From assembly GCA_002900995.3 (NCBI GenBank), contig CM035311.1, forward strand, positions 62,001-126,000: a DNA stretch of 64,000 bases, written 5' to 3'. This document shows positions 10,296 through 22,143 of the stretch, piece by piece. The notes beneath the pieces are model-generated. The model ran no database searches. It saw nothing but the letters and a program-made list of their open reading frames with translations, and was not told where the DNA came from. The stretch is from Ganoderma boninense (Eukaryota > Basidiomycota > Agaricomycetes > Polyporales > Polyporaceae). Positions within the stretch are counted from its first letter, which is position 1, and the number at the start of each line of letters is the position of its first letter. Position numbers and translations under genes: made by a program.

Positions 10296-13200
10296 TTAAA
10301 CGAGAGAGAGGACAGAAGACAGACGTACGTTCGCCGCCCACACACCAGAATCCATCCACATTCCCGGCCCTTCCTCCTCCCACATTCTCTTCATGTAGCC
10401 CGGGGTAAGACAACCAAAAACGAGTGGGCGCGGATGGCCACCCAATTCTAAAGGTGTAAGAGGACCGCTCTCGGAATCTGGAGACGAAAGGCTGTCTTCG
10501 CCCTCTTGCACGTGAGAGCGTCCAGGACTGCAAGTCGCATGCTCGGTCGTCTGAACGTCGCCTTGGTCTTCTCGCACCGCTCGATGAGGGCAACACTCCA
10601 CCGCCTCTGCGGTGCTCTCTCGAGGCACTTCATCGCTTTTCTGGATGCATTCGTTGTCTGCCGTGCGGTCAAGGCCATCGCATCTAGCGCTAGAATAATC
10701 TAGACGAGCCGTTGAGGTAAGTGCGACAGCGGTGGCATGACCGGGAGTCGTGCAGTCAGAATCATCGTGCACGTCCTGCGAGTCTTCCCTGCCGCACGTC
10801 GTGTCCTCATCTTGAACACGGACAGCAATCTCTGCAGCCGCTTCCGAAGAGTCTGGGTTTTCTGCGCCGTCGCGTTGCTCCCGCTTCTCATCCTGTACAA
10901 CGTGTTCAGAGGTGTCACCCTTGCATTGAACGTCGACACTGAGGGGAGGCATGGTCGTGAGAGTCGAATCAGACTGGGCTTTCGCCTCGGAGGGTATTGC
11001 AGGCTCGGTCTCAGGCGCAGGCTGAGCCTCCTCGAGCTCGAACCACTCTAGGGCGATCGCCCTCAGGTCGGTTATCTCGGGGATCTTGACCATAAACCCC
11101 GGCTTGCAGATCTTCTTATGCCTCGACCAGTCCTTCCAACGGTCCAACGCCACTGTCAACATCAAAATTACACAGTTAATACCCGGACAACGCACCTTGA
11201 CCTGACACTGCTTGCTACAGTACCGCGGCTTCAAGTCTGGCGGACACTTCCCCGCGCACGCCTTGAAGGTACACGACTTCGCGTTCACCTGAGAGCGTCT
11301 CCCACACCCCGCCAGACCGCACACGTACTCACCCGCTGAACTTGGGTGCGCCGCCCTCTCGAGCTGGAGCGCTTCGCGTGCCTGCGCATACAGGTCGCCC
11401 AAGAACTCGTCGACGGCACGCCAGAGCGAGCGGAACCTCTTCGCGCGGCACGCGAGCTTGCCGACGTCCACGCCAGACTTGAAGAGGCCGAAGCCCTCGC
11501 CCATCTCGCGCACGGTCAGCCCGAGCCCAAGGCCGATGGACGACACCAGGCCGAGCCGCGCGGCCTCGCTCGCATGGTGCAGTGCGCGCGTGAGGCTCTC
11601 GCGTGCTTCTTCTTGTGGTAACGTTTGTGCGGGTTTTCGCTGGGCACCCTCGCCTCCCTCGCCTGCAGGCCGCGGCTGCCAGAAGTCTGCATGCCAGCCT
11701 GCGCGTTCCGCGTCGGACGCTACGAGCACCTCGTAGTGCGCGTATGCCGCGAGGGCGTGCGCGCGCGCGAACTCAACCTGGCTTGCCGTGGCGCCGGCGT
11801 GCTCTCCCCGGGTGTTGCGCGGGGGCTTGTGGTACGCGTCGAGCACGAGCAGTGCCGCTTGCGGGTTCGGCCGGCATTTGACCGTGCAGGCACCGGCCAG
11901 GTACCTGTGAAAATGCGATGCAGAAAGGAGGGAGCATGGGCGTCGTTAACTGGTGCTGCTTTCAGGAAGGACGGAGCGGAGGGATCGGACGCACCTCAAA
12001 GCCATCTCGAGCGTGGCTGCAGGATGGCACTCCGAGTCGGGGCCTTTCCAGAGTTCCGAGACTTTCCGACTAGACAGCCTCGCAAGGTCTGTAGGTCCGG
12101 GTTCGAGTTCTGAAGAGGAAGCGTGGCGGGCATCGCGGTAGTCGAAAAGGCATGCTCTCCGCGTCCCTTGATAGCGGTGCGACCACGGGCGTTGCAATTC
12201 ATCGTCGCCGCAGAACGCAAACACCTGTTGTGTCACCATCAACCGGACCACTTCTTCGGCGTCGTCGTCGGCAGGACGCTCTGCTGTCTCTCGGGTGTTC
12301 GCCTGGGTTGCTCTGTTCGAGTCGTCTGGATCGGCCTTCTTCTCGTCCATGACACTGTTCTCACAAGTTGTAGGTGCAACGCTGGTGATGCCAGTGGAAG
12401 GCACCGGATCTCGAGATACACCTTTGCCGTCGCTGTCCTGCACATGCGGCGTCTCTCCAATCTCATCTTCGCGCACCGGCACAGTGCAACCAGAGCTGTG
12501 CAAATCCTTCTGAGGCCCTTCGGCGTCAGGATTGCCACCCTGCACCTGAACGTCAACACAGACAGGGTCATCGGGGAAATCTGACTTCGTCTCGCATGCT
12601 GCATTCGCAGGTGCAGGGGCAGACTCAGGCTCAGGCTCACCGAGCTCGAACCACTCGAGAACGATTGTCTTGTCAGGGATCTTCGGTATCTTGTCCCCGT
12701 ACCCCGGCTTGCAGATCGCCCTATGTCTTGACCAATCCTGCAGATACGACACGCGATCGTGTCGGTGGTCCGAAATTTGCTCGCCACAAAGCGCACTGGG
12801 ACGGGACTCACCTTCACCTGACACTGCTTGCTGCAGTACCGCGGCTTCAGGTCCGGGGGGCACTTCCCAGCACACGCCTTGAACAACGCGCCCGTCTTTG
12901 AGTGCATCCTGCACCCCTCCGAGCCACAGACGTGCTCATCACTCGAACCGACCCTCTGACGTGAGTTGCGCGCCTCTGCATACAGCTCCTTGACACGCTC
13001 GTCCACGGCGCGCCACAGCGGGCGATACCGCTTCGCGCCGCGCACGACCGCGCCGAAGTCGACCCCAAACCCCTCAGCGATCTCGCGCGCCGCAAACCCG
13101 ACGCGGAGGACGATCGCCGAGACGAGGCCGAGCCGCGCGCTCTCGCTCGCGTGGTGCAGCGCAAACTTCAGACTCGTGTGCGCGGGGGCGCCGATGCCGG

Positions 13201-15124
13201 CCTCGACGGCCTCGCGCCGCGCATAGGTGCGCTCGAGCGACGCGTACATGATGCGCTCAAGGTCGGGCGCGGCGAACTTCAGGTAGTGCGCGTGCGCGGC
13301 GCAGGAGTGTGCGCGGGCGCGCTCGGGCTGGCTTGCGGCTGCGGCAGCAGCGACGGCGAGGGCGCTGACGTTCATGCGGGCGGACTCGGACGGGCTGTGG
13401 AAGGCGTCGAGGACGTTGAGCGCGGCTTCTGGGACGACCTTGAATGTGGAGCAGCCGCTCATGTATCTGCGGAGGGGCATGAGCACAGTGGAGAAGGGAG
13501 TCGGAGAGCCCCGAAACAGGAACAGCCGAACAGGCCCAGTGGGCGTGCAAGCTGGAACGTGTGGAACACCGACGGCGCGCCCTCACCGGCATCAACTACG
13601 TGCGATCTGAGACAGGCCATACGATACTCCTGTTACAACAATGACGTGGCCCTCCCAACTGACACACAGGTATCTTGCACAATGATGGCAGCACGCGTGG
13701 TGCTCGCATCTACACGGGGCTAGTAGAAACGCGCACGACGCGGGCCAGTACCAGACTGTTGAGCATAACAACGAAGTTCCAATGGACAGTATATGGAGCC
13801 GTTCATGGGCGCGCGCAATGCTGCTTGATACACTCTCGTACTTCCAAGAGTAAGCACGAATTCGCGGCGATCAATTGGTCCAGCGCGACGAGACAATACG
13901 CATCTCGGACACGGCTGCAGGCCCGCAGGGAATACGAGAAGCGATTCGTGACAATGATGCCAATCACGCCGGACTATTAGCTGTTCTCGGGCCTATATAG
14001 CTACACGGCGGGCACAGCATATGTTTCGAGATCAGGCAAACAGTCAGGAAACGAGGACGGAATTATCGAGTTTCTCAGGAGTATTCCCAGGTGGTTCGTG
14101 GTTGGGGAAACTTGGTCTTTTTCTTGTGTTTTTCACTAGCCGAATTTCCAAAGACAACGAACGGCCTGCCATTGAGGTATTTCCACAGAGGGGAAATTGT
14201 CAGGAAACAGGGCAGAAACAGGCTACATTGTCTGAAAACACAGTGTTCTAGGAGGCCTGTTTCCGACCCATTTCCCCGAGATTTCCCTTCGACGAAAACA
14301 TCTAACCTGTGTCCAATATCCGAACACGCCTAGGAAACACTCCCTTAGGGAATTCGACATTTCCTGGACACCCCGAAGATGACCAAGAAACCTGAAGTTT
14401 CCGTGCCTGTTTCCAACTTGTTTCCATACGCTCGAACCATCCACCTTGCCCGCCGTGTAGGGGGAAATGACGACAAATAGGCAGGGTGTGCCCCAAACTG
14501 TTCTACCATGGTCGAAACGAAGCCATCACGCAGCTGGGAGAGGGCTTTCTCTGTCCTGAGCACTCCTGAGTGCCTGGAGAAGTCGCTCTTGGGACCTTTC
14601 AGAAGCGCGAGGCTCTCAGCAAAGACCCGCCTGACGGCCTTGTACACCCTGAAGCGGCCTGTGACGCTTACCCAGAACACTGAAGAAGCTCTGGGTCGCC
14701 TTTAGGAAATGGAACCGTCGCTGATGCCTCTGGGCGCAGCAGCATTTCCAGGGCCAGCGGGTGCTCAGACACCATGCGACGAGGAGGAGGGCTGAGCGTG
14801 AAGGAAGTGGGAGTGGAGGAAGAACGAAGGAGGAACGGGAGGACACGAAACAACGTTTGGAACAGGGTGAACGCACCTGACTGCAATCTCGAGCCCGGCC
14901 TCGGGCACGCCGAGGTGCCACTGGTCCATGACGCGGACATTGGGCCATTCGGAGAGGTACTCTGCACATTCCTGCAGGTCTCGGTCTGAGGGATGGTGGT
15001 GGAGGGCGTTCTTGTAGTCGGCGAAGCATGCGGCTTTGACGGCCAGGTAGTCTTCGAGATTGCCAACGGGGAATGTTGCGTGCAGACCTTGAATGTGTGG
15101 GGATGGCGACTGCGTCTGCGCCAT
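10296..15124 (-). CDS. double MYND zinc-finger protein (two tandem units in one frame)
   Basis: Exons on the minus strand: 15124-14877, 13466-12812, 12737-11995, 11904-11196 and 11132-10296; all phases agree, giving about 1063 residues. There are two MYND fingers, near residues 261-310 and 745-795, each with RYCSKQCQVK then DWSRH..ICKPG, the last Cys/His pair lying after a conserved intron. Each finger is preceded by a helical domain (HHASESARLGLVS, then LWRAVDE). The N-terminal piece of exon 1 (ACFADYKNALHHHPS to GLEIAVR) recurs inside exon 3 (ACLFDYRDARHASS to TLEMALR), which marks a tandem duplication. MYND fingers bind proline-rich peptides of partner proteins; the function here is unknown. 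Alternative: two separate genes, the second starting near 12237 (MVTQQVFAF). The true 3' end may include one more exon after 10320. Confidence 0.7.
13540..14860. other. insert inside the first intron of the MYND gene
   Basis: The intron (13467-14876) is 1410 bp, whereas the other introns of this gene are 63-90 bp. Its middle is rich in GGAAAC/GTTTCC words (14035-14440), unlike the flanks, and holds no long frame. I could not define terminal repeats or a target duplication. It is most likely a decayed non-coding repeat that landed in the intron. Edges are approximate. Confidence 0.45.
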
Positions 15125-15482
15125 GTTCGGGTTCCTTGGAGTCCTACTGTGCTGCACGGTGCACACGAGAGAACGGAAAAGCAATGGAGGTACGATGGGA
15201 AAGGACGGAGGGTATACGTTGTAGGTGGTGACCGCAACACCCGCGGTGCTGCGTGCGCGCCTGTGACAGGCCGAGATCTGCGCATGTGGGCCAATTTGGA
15301 TTCAAGATTTCACCTCTCGCTGTGATTGCGGACTCTGATGCAAATGCCTCCTTGGCACGAGTATGATACTAATGGCATCAGTGTTCACAGCACATATATG
15401 CTACCAAATACTTCGTCGACTCGCACACGGAGCTTGGGCTTGGCACTGTATGTAACTGCAACCGTAAGTAGTAGGGCGATCA

Positions 15483-16534
15483 CACTGTGAAGGCCGCTCC
15501 GGGCGATTTTGACACGGGCAACGGGTGAAAACTCCGGTTCACCCGAGAACCGGGTGGTGACCGAGTTACTTTCCATACGGGTGAGTTTCACCCGGTATCT
15601 ACCCGGTGCAATCACTACCTTTTACCACCCGTTAAACGGGTGACTGTAACCCGGCGGAGACTTAGATAAGACCGAGGCCGTTTTAGCGCCTATTTACCGG
15701 CCGGAGCTGCCCTGACTCATCCACTCCCACGGGTTTGCTGATAACATCGCCGCGACGTCGACCTTCTCATTCCGACCTTCCTGCTCTCTATCCACTCTCC
15801 CTGAGTCTCCCTTGAGTCTCCCTCCAAGTTCTCGCTCCGGAACGCCTGGTAGGTGGGTGCATCTGTGTGAGTTCCGATATCCAGGTAGGCTATATGTGCA
15901 TGTGAGATGATACAAGGTCAGTGTCATGGTCATACTTGCCCCCGGATCCGAGACTCAGTAAGTGCGGTGATTACGCAGATGCTCACCGTCTATCAGGTAT
16001 TCAATGCAATTAGTATGAACTCAAGAGGGCGAGACGAGTGCGAGCAGGCGCAATGTCGAGGCGATGTGTGGGGATATGCGGTAAGCATCCTGCCATTTGT
16101 TACCTCGCAGTGGGTCCCGACTGGCGCCGCCGGCGGGGCGATGGTCCTTCCAATGCATCCCTGGGGGCATAGCTGGATCGCGATGTAGTAGGAATACAAT
16201 ATATTTTCTTTAGGATCACGTACTGGATCATGAATGCTAGTAAGGTGATATCAAGCGGAAACTACCTGACCAACGGTTGAAACCCACAAGAAAAACTGGT
16301 CATAATCACCCGGTACAGCTCCCTGCACGACCGGGTGATTTTCAACCGCTCACAACCCGGTTTAGACCGGTTGAAAGGTGCCAAATATCGAGTTCTTTTC
16401 AACCGGTTTTAGACACCCGGTCTCCGGATGACTTTCGTCCCTACCGGGTTACATTAACTCGAAAACCGGATTAGTTCTACTAGGGCTTCGGGTGAATGAC
16501 CGGGTGACTTTCACTCGGCGAGGCCTTCACAGTG
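15483..16534. mobile_element. small non-autonomous CACTG-ended DNA element
   Basis: The ends are inverted: CACTGTGAAGGCC at 15483-15495 and its complement at 16522-16534. Both sides carry the same 3-bp flank, TCA (15480-15482 and 16535-16537), the duplication size known for the CACTA/EnSpm (CMC) superfamily. Inside both ends are many copies of CACCCGG or its complement (15530-15650 and 16308-16510), in opposite main orientation, as expected of subterminal transposase-binding sites. The 1052 bp hold no transposase-like frame, so movement would need a partner element. Confidence 0.75.
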
Positions 16535-16537
16535 TCA

Positions 16538-16993
16538 GCCTTTTCGGGAGTTTCGGAACCTTGCTTGGTTATGTTTCCTCAGGCTGGGTTGCAGACGCAC
16601 CAGTGCCAGTGGAAAACATATTTCGTTCGTGGCAGTTATCGCATATGGTGTACCAGATGGTCCGGATCCAGCAGACGACCAGCAATAGTGGCCGAAGGTT
16701 CTTTACTAGTCCTATGGCTTCGATGGAACGTCGACACGACTGAGAATGATGGTAATGTCTGCATCATCTGCCAAGAGAAAGTGTGTACTGAAAGCGGGGA
16801 CGTGCTTCGAAGATGATGGGAGTCAAATGAGAATCGGCTGAGGACTCGGGAGGACTCGAAGAGACTCTCAGAAGAGGGGAGAGAGCGACATGCGTAGCCG
16901 AGCAATAAAGACGGTAGGAGAGAAAACACTCGATGGTGCTACAGCCATCCAGTACTTACATATCCAAGTGCTCCCAGAGCGGATGCGAGAGTA
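16538..16993. other. spacer between two mobile elements
   Basis: About 450 bp with no gene or RNA recognised. It separates the small CACTG element from the large one and so shows that they are independent insertions. Confidence 0.4.
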
Positions 16994-17105
16994 CACTGCC
17001 AGACAAGGTGCAGCGGAAATCCGCTGGAACGGCGACCAGCGGAAATCCAGGTGCGAAACTTGAGGAATACCGGTGGTCAACAACACCAGCGGAAATCCAC
17101 CGGAT
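16994..17105 (+). repeat. left terminal inverted repeat and subterminal sites
   Basis: Holds the 36-bp end block plus two further AGCGGAAATCCA motifs (near 17039 and 17090). CAGCGGAAATCCGCTG is itself a perfect palindrome and a likely transposase-binding core. Confidence 0.8.
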
Positions 17106-17254
17106 GATGTGTCATGGGGATTACGAGGGCGTCAAGTCCCCATTTTGGTGGCAGGGAGCAACCGCACACTCATCCTCCGTTTCATAGAATAATTGGAAAC
17201 CACATAGACAGACAATCATTGTATTCATTTAGGCAACAGATACCAGACTTTGAT

Positions 17255-18916
17255 CTACAGATTCTTCTCAATCGCGCTAGCTACATCTCCAAGGGTATGA
17301 AGCTCAACATTGCTATCCATAGCATAGGAGGGAATGTCTACCGGCATCGCGCTTGCGCCATACAGGCTGAACATCGGTGCTGCATCCATGCTACTACCAG
17401 CACTGGAGGGACCAGCCGCACCGCTCTGGGCTGAAGTGGAGGCACTGGGTCCCTGGGTTGAGCTAGACCCAGCCAAAGCTTCACGCAATGTGGCATCAGT
17501 GGTCCCGGCACCGCCATTGTACTTCATTCGGTCCGCGTTGATGACTGTATCTTCCCAGCTGCTAACAGCTTGAGTCCTTGGTACGCAGATGTGAACAATA
17601 AACTTACAACTTCCAGCGCGGATCGGTCGCGCGCTCTTCGCCATTCTTCTGCGGTTTGTACAAGTCGGTTAAGGCAGACTCGACGCGACGCCAGTACTTC
17701 GTTGCGACCGTGGTATCGTTCGGGGCGGCCTGGGTTGATACGGCCTTGAATTCCGCAGCCAGGGAGCGCTGTCACAAAACATTAGCACGAGTAGCACATG
17801 AGAAGGATCGGCATGCGTACCAGAAACACGAGCGCTGCGAGTATGTCCCGAGGGGGCTCTTTGGGTCGCACAGGGCAGTGGTACTTCTCAATCATACCCC
17901 TGGCGAAAGCATCCAAGGGCTTCGACTCTTTAATGGAAGCCATGATCTAAAAGATAAACATATCAGCCTGTGTAATACCCAACAGAAGATGAAGGCTTAC
18001 CTCCTTGCGGAAAGTGCCCTTCATCTCTGCAGCCACCTTCATGAGAAACTTGTCGACTGCGAAGCGTGCGACGGGGTCGGTGATATACACGCCAAGGTGG
18101 AGCCACTCCGCACGGAGGTGGACGAAAGTCTACAAGAGAATAGCCTTGGGTCAGTGCTTGCTGTGGGCGTGTTAGATAAAGACGAGTGTTACCTTGACAC
18201 GTTCGTAGATCTTGTCATACGTGGACAACGGCTTGATGAGCCAGTGCCCAATGAGCTGTGACAGCAGTGCCTGACAGAAAGCATAAGTCCGTGAGATTGT
18301 AAACGAAATTGTAAGCAGACATCGAACCTACCTCCTGAACTTTGCTCGGGACCCAGTTGCCGCTAACGTACTTGGTGAGCTCGAACACTTGTGTACGGAA
18401 CTTGTCGAAGCTCTGCGACTGCGCGCTGAGGTCGGATTGAAGCTTGAGGATATGGGCATATAAGACAACTTCACGGTCGTGCGCTGGCAGCTAGATATCA
18501 AGTCAACCATGGAGAATGCGCCGAACTTGAGAGAACATTACCTCCACAAAATGATAGACCTGGTCCTTGTGATCCCACAGGTCGTGTTGCTCGAGAAGAC
18601 GGTCGGCCTTGCTCCGGGATGGGTCAGGGATGGCGTGTCGTTCATCGCTGAAGATTGAGTCATTGATCCCGGTCGAGTAGGAGCCGCCAATGCTTGTGGT
18701 GCTTCCGGATGACCAATGGCGCAGTCCAGATCCAACTCGAGGACCTTCCACGTTCAGTGATTGAGTGGTGAAGGGGGAGGATGAGAGGTGCAAGTTCTCA
18801 TTGTTGGGGGAACGATTCTCATCCACGGACGAGCGTGACAGGGTTGGAGTGCTGCGACCGTTGCCAGCTTCTTCGTAGGGGTGGTATCTGTGGTTGAGAC
18901 TCGCAATCAGAGGCAT
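17255..18916 (-). CDS. second transposon gene, unknown function
   Basis: Multi-exon minus-strand gene starting at 18916 (MPLIASLNHRYHPYEEAGNG) and ending at 17255. Several segments join through GT-AG introns: a Ser-rich N-terminus (18916-18541), LPAHDREVVLYAHILKLQSD to WVPSKVQE, ALLSQLIGHWLIKPLSTYDK to VHLRAEWLHLG, VYITDPVARFAVDKFLMKV to GTFRKE, SIKESKPLDAFARGMIEKYH and on, then a Ser/Ala/Gly-rich tail. I estimate about 400 residues. No domain is recognised; the helical centre and low-complexity ends could suit a DNA-binding accessory protein like TNPA of En/Spm, but that is inference from position only. Same strand as the transposase. Confidence 0.6.
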
Positions 18917-19379
18917 GGTGCTGAGGAATGAGGGACGGTGGACGCGAATTGGGCCAGGGGTGGGCAGAGGGGGATGGGAGGGGTGCGGCATGGACAAAGA
19001 CGGGGTGGACGCGCGTCAATTGGCGATACCCCGTTGTGGTGCATCACCGATGCCAAGTTTGTGGCGCACAGAGTGCGCGTGTTCGAGATGTGGTGGTGGC
19101 AAGAGTTTTAACCACAGGTGCTGTTGTAAATCCCTCCCCTTTGATCCAGAGTTGTGCAAAGAAAAGGATATTCAGAGTGTATGGCACGCACCTCAAATTC
19201 TCCACTAGCAATGCTAGTTGAACAAAAAACTTCAGTGGATGGAATCTTGTCTTGAGGATTACCGAGTCTAGTGGCGCAAGATTGTACGCAGTCCAAGTGT
19301 CCGGCTGGCAGCACAATGGGTACGGCTATGTGGTGGATGACCGTCGATATATGTTGTAAAGTTGCTTGCCCTAGAACGA

Positions 19380-20220
19380 ATTGTATACGATGGGCTGACT
19401 AGCATGCTATGGACAGTACATCAGTAAAAATCTCTGTGCAACTGTAGCACACTGTAGTCTATATAGTAGTTATAGCCAGGTTGCAACCCCCCCCTTGATG
19501 TAGAGCACTGTAGCACCGGGCCATTATTTCATAGCATTCTGTAGCACACCATTGCACACTGTAATGGCCGTAGCAGGGCCAATAATTTATAGTAAAGAGA
19601 TATTGAATAAAACCTTGCTGTTGGGCCTCTCACCCCAACCAGTCACGCCATGTTCCAACTCCATCTACTACAATGATTTTAATTTTTGCACACCACGAGG
19701 TTGGAACCAGCAATCTCACAACACAGTGCAGCGCTTGTTCCAACTGCACCACATTGGCTTGTTATGATAGGCCAAATTTAAAAATATAATACTATTTAAG
19801 ATCTCAGGACTTAGTAGAATATTGATGACGGTCCGAGTCCACAAGTTGTTCATTCACTTGTGAGCATATATGTTTGCTTGTATAGATATTGTATTCCGAT
19901 ATTAGTAGTCTTTTCGTAATGCTTGTCTGTGGCTTAAAGTTGAATATAGTCACTGTGGACCGGCATACAAGCACTCGACAAAAGATAAAACATCAGTAAC
20001 ACTTAGACATCTGGGAGGTGGATAAATATAGTACTATGTAAACAACATTGTTATCAATGGCTACTACAGAGAGCAACAAGGGTTTGATATATACAATGGC
20101 TAACAACAGGGTGCTACAGCGTAGATGGGGATGCTACACAGCGCTACTATAGCTACAGAAGTAAATATATATGCTACAGTGCACACTGCAGACTACAGTG
20201 GTCTATAGCTACCCTATTAA
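19380..20220. mobile_element. AT-rich repeat with TGTAGC/GCTACA arms nested in the transposon
   Basis: The left half carries repeated TGTAGC words (19443-19580) and the right half their complement GCTACA (20108-20180). CACTGTAGTCT at 19450 is matched by AGACTACAGTG at 20190. The stretch is much more AT-rich than its surroundings and interrupts the spacer between the two transposon genes. No target duplication was found, so exact ends are uncertain. Confidence 0.5.
19683..19760 (-). repeat. tRNA-like head, probable SINE
   Basis: On the minus strand there is TGGTGCAGTTGG (a good pol III A box) followed some 35 bases later by GGTTCCAACC (a B box), then an A-rich tail (AAAATTAAAATC). The expected acceptor and anticodon stems do not close well, so this is not a working tRNA but resembles a tRNA-derived SINE. 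Confidence 0.45.
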
Positions 20221-20553
20221 TAACTACGGGCCGGTGAACCATTTTACTGATGTATGAGGACCCAAGAGGTATTGTGGTAAGACGACGATGGGAGTCCGAG
20301 AAGAGATCAAGGGGGGAGGGGTCGACGGTGAGAGGAAAAAGAGAGCAGTGGCCCATGGCCTCCCATGGCGCGAGCAGTGCTTCGCGTCATGGCTGTGACG
20401 TGTAGTCACCGCCTTGCCACGCGCCCTGAGTTGGGTGAATTCTGTCGAGTCTGTCTTCGCTCGTGTTCCCTTCCAGCAACTAATGCTATGTTAGACTAGT
20501 CTTGCCCGTTTGGCTCGAGGCTCTGCATCTCGAGTGTTAGAACTACCAAGAAT

Positions 20554-22096
20554 CTATTTGCAGGATGAATATTCACCTTCGGTCGCAGTCGGCGGATGGA
20601 CGCTCGGCAGCCTTGGCATGTGCTCGCCCGCTTCGCTCACACGTCTTTCCCCTCCCACCTCTTCGACCTCGCTTCCCGGATGTATACCTCGCACTTGAGG
20701 TACTGTTGCGGCAGCCTCTTTCTGGGCTTTGCGCTCCTCCCGTGCCTTCTTCTTCTGTGCAGCCTGGGCTTTCTTCTGCGCAGCCTGGGCTTTCTTCTCT
20801 GCTGCATCTACCTTTTTCTGAGCTGCCTCGGCGACAAGCTGCGATCGGTGGGCCACTGCTCGTACAACGACCTCTTCTCGCGACAATCCAAGGTACCGAT
20901 CTGCTGGCCGGAAGGTGGAGATCATGTCAGCATTGTGCAGCTGGGCGAGGTTGAGGATTAGGTCCGTGTTTTCGATATGCTTGATCTCTAACGCGAGCAT
21001 CGCCGTATTTTGACGTTCTTGCATCAGTAGTCTTGTGCGCTCGGGATGGCAAAGATGCATTGCGCAGTTGTGGAAGACGTGGACCGTGCCAAGAACATCC
21101 TGTGAGCCCTCAGTTTCCGAGTATCCGGAGATGGACTAACTTGATCTTACCTGTATGGATATGAACTCGTAGTCACCCTCCCGTGGTGTCACAGACGGAA
21201 AACGATATGGCATCGTCGGTGTCTGGCTCACTTGAGCCTTGCAAACGAGCACACCGAAAGGTGCACCATTGCGTTCGCGGAGTAGGATCTCGTCAACACG
21301 TCCGCAGAGGGTCTGTGATGAGGCTGTAGATGCATAGAGAACCCAACCCCCAGGCCGGACGAGGTTGTCATTCGGGAGATAGAGTCCAGTGCACCGAAGC
21401 ACAGTGGGAGACAGCTGACTATGTTGTAGAAAGCCTGCGGCAGCGGTGCGTGTGAGAGCGAAACTAAGTTTCGAGTCTTTGGGAAGGATAGGTCGGTGTT
21501 CTAGCAGGAATCGTGTGAGTGCATCCTGGCTAGATATAATGTGCAGACTTACCAACTTCTCCCGTGTCAATGACACCATCCATCCCCATCATATGCTGGA
21601 AGATCGGGTCAGCCAGCAAAGCCAACACCCCATCCCCAGCCTGCCACCATTCTATGGGCCCGTCTGCGGTTTCGGTATTCACGGGGACATAACCCCCGCT
21701 GACAAGGTGGCGAACTGCATGGAGCAGACTGAAAGCCTCAGCGATATCAGTGCTCGGGGCCTGGCGGTTCGAGTGAACGCTTCGCAACCTGATCAGGAAA
21801 TTGAAGGATTCGAAACCCTCAGTGGCATACAACAACGCTGGTCCAAACCGGCGCACGTAGAAGGGTAAGTGCAAGAACAAATGGAACTTGGGTTTGTTGA
21901 ACCACTGAGTTGACCACAGGGCAGTCGCAGCCAAAAAGTCTTTGATGCCGTCTTTGAGTCGCTGCTGAAGTGGTACATCAATTCTACTGGCGTTATGAGG
22001 TGTGTCTGGTTTTATAACACACCTCGTATACAGAAAAGTCATGGATTACAGGTTGGAAGATCATCGGTGCGAGCCGGCACAGAGCTAACCATGCTT

Positions 22097-22143
<47 letters not shown>

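Noticed and set aside
12239..13486. single-exon reading of the first MYND unit to 12239
   Set aside because: It reads through a GT-AG intron (12811-12738); splicing restores the last MYND Cys/His pair. The codon at 13486 is GTG, not ATG.
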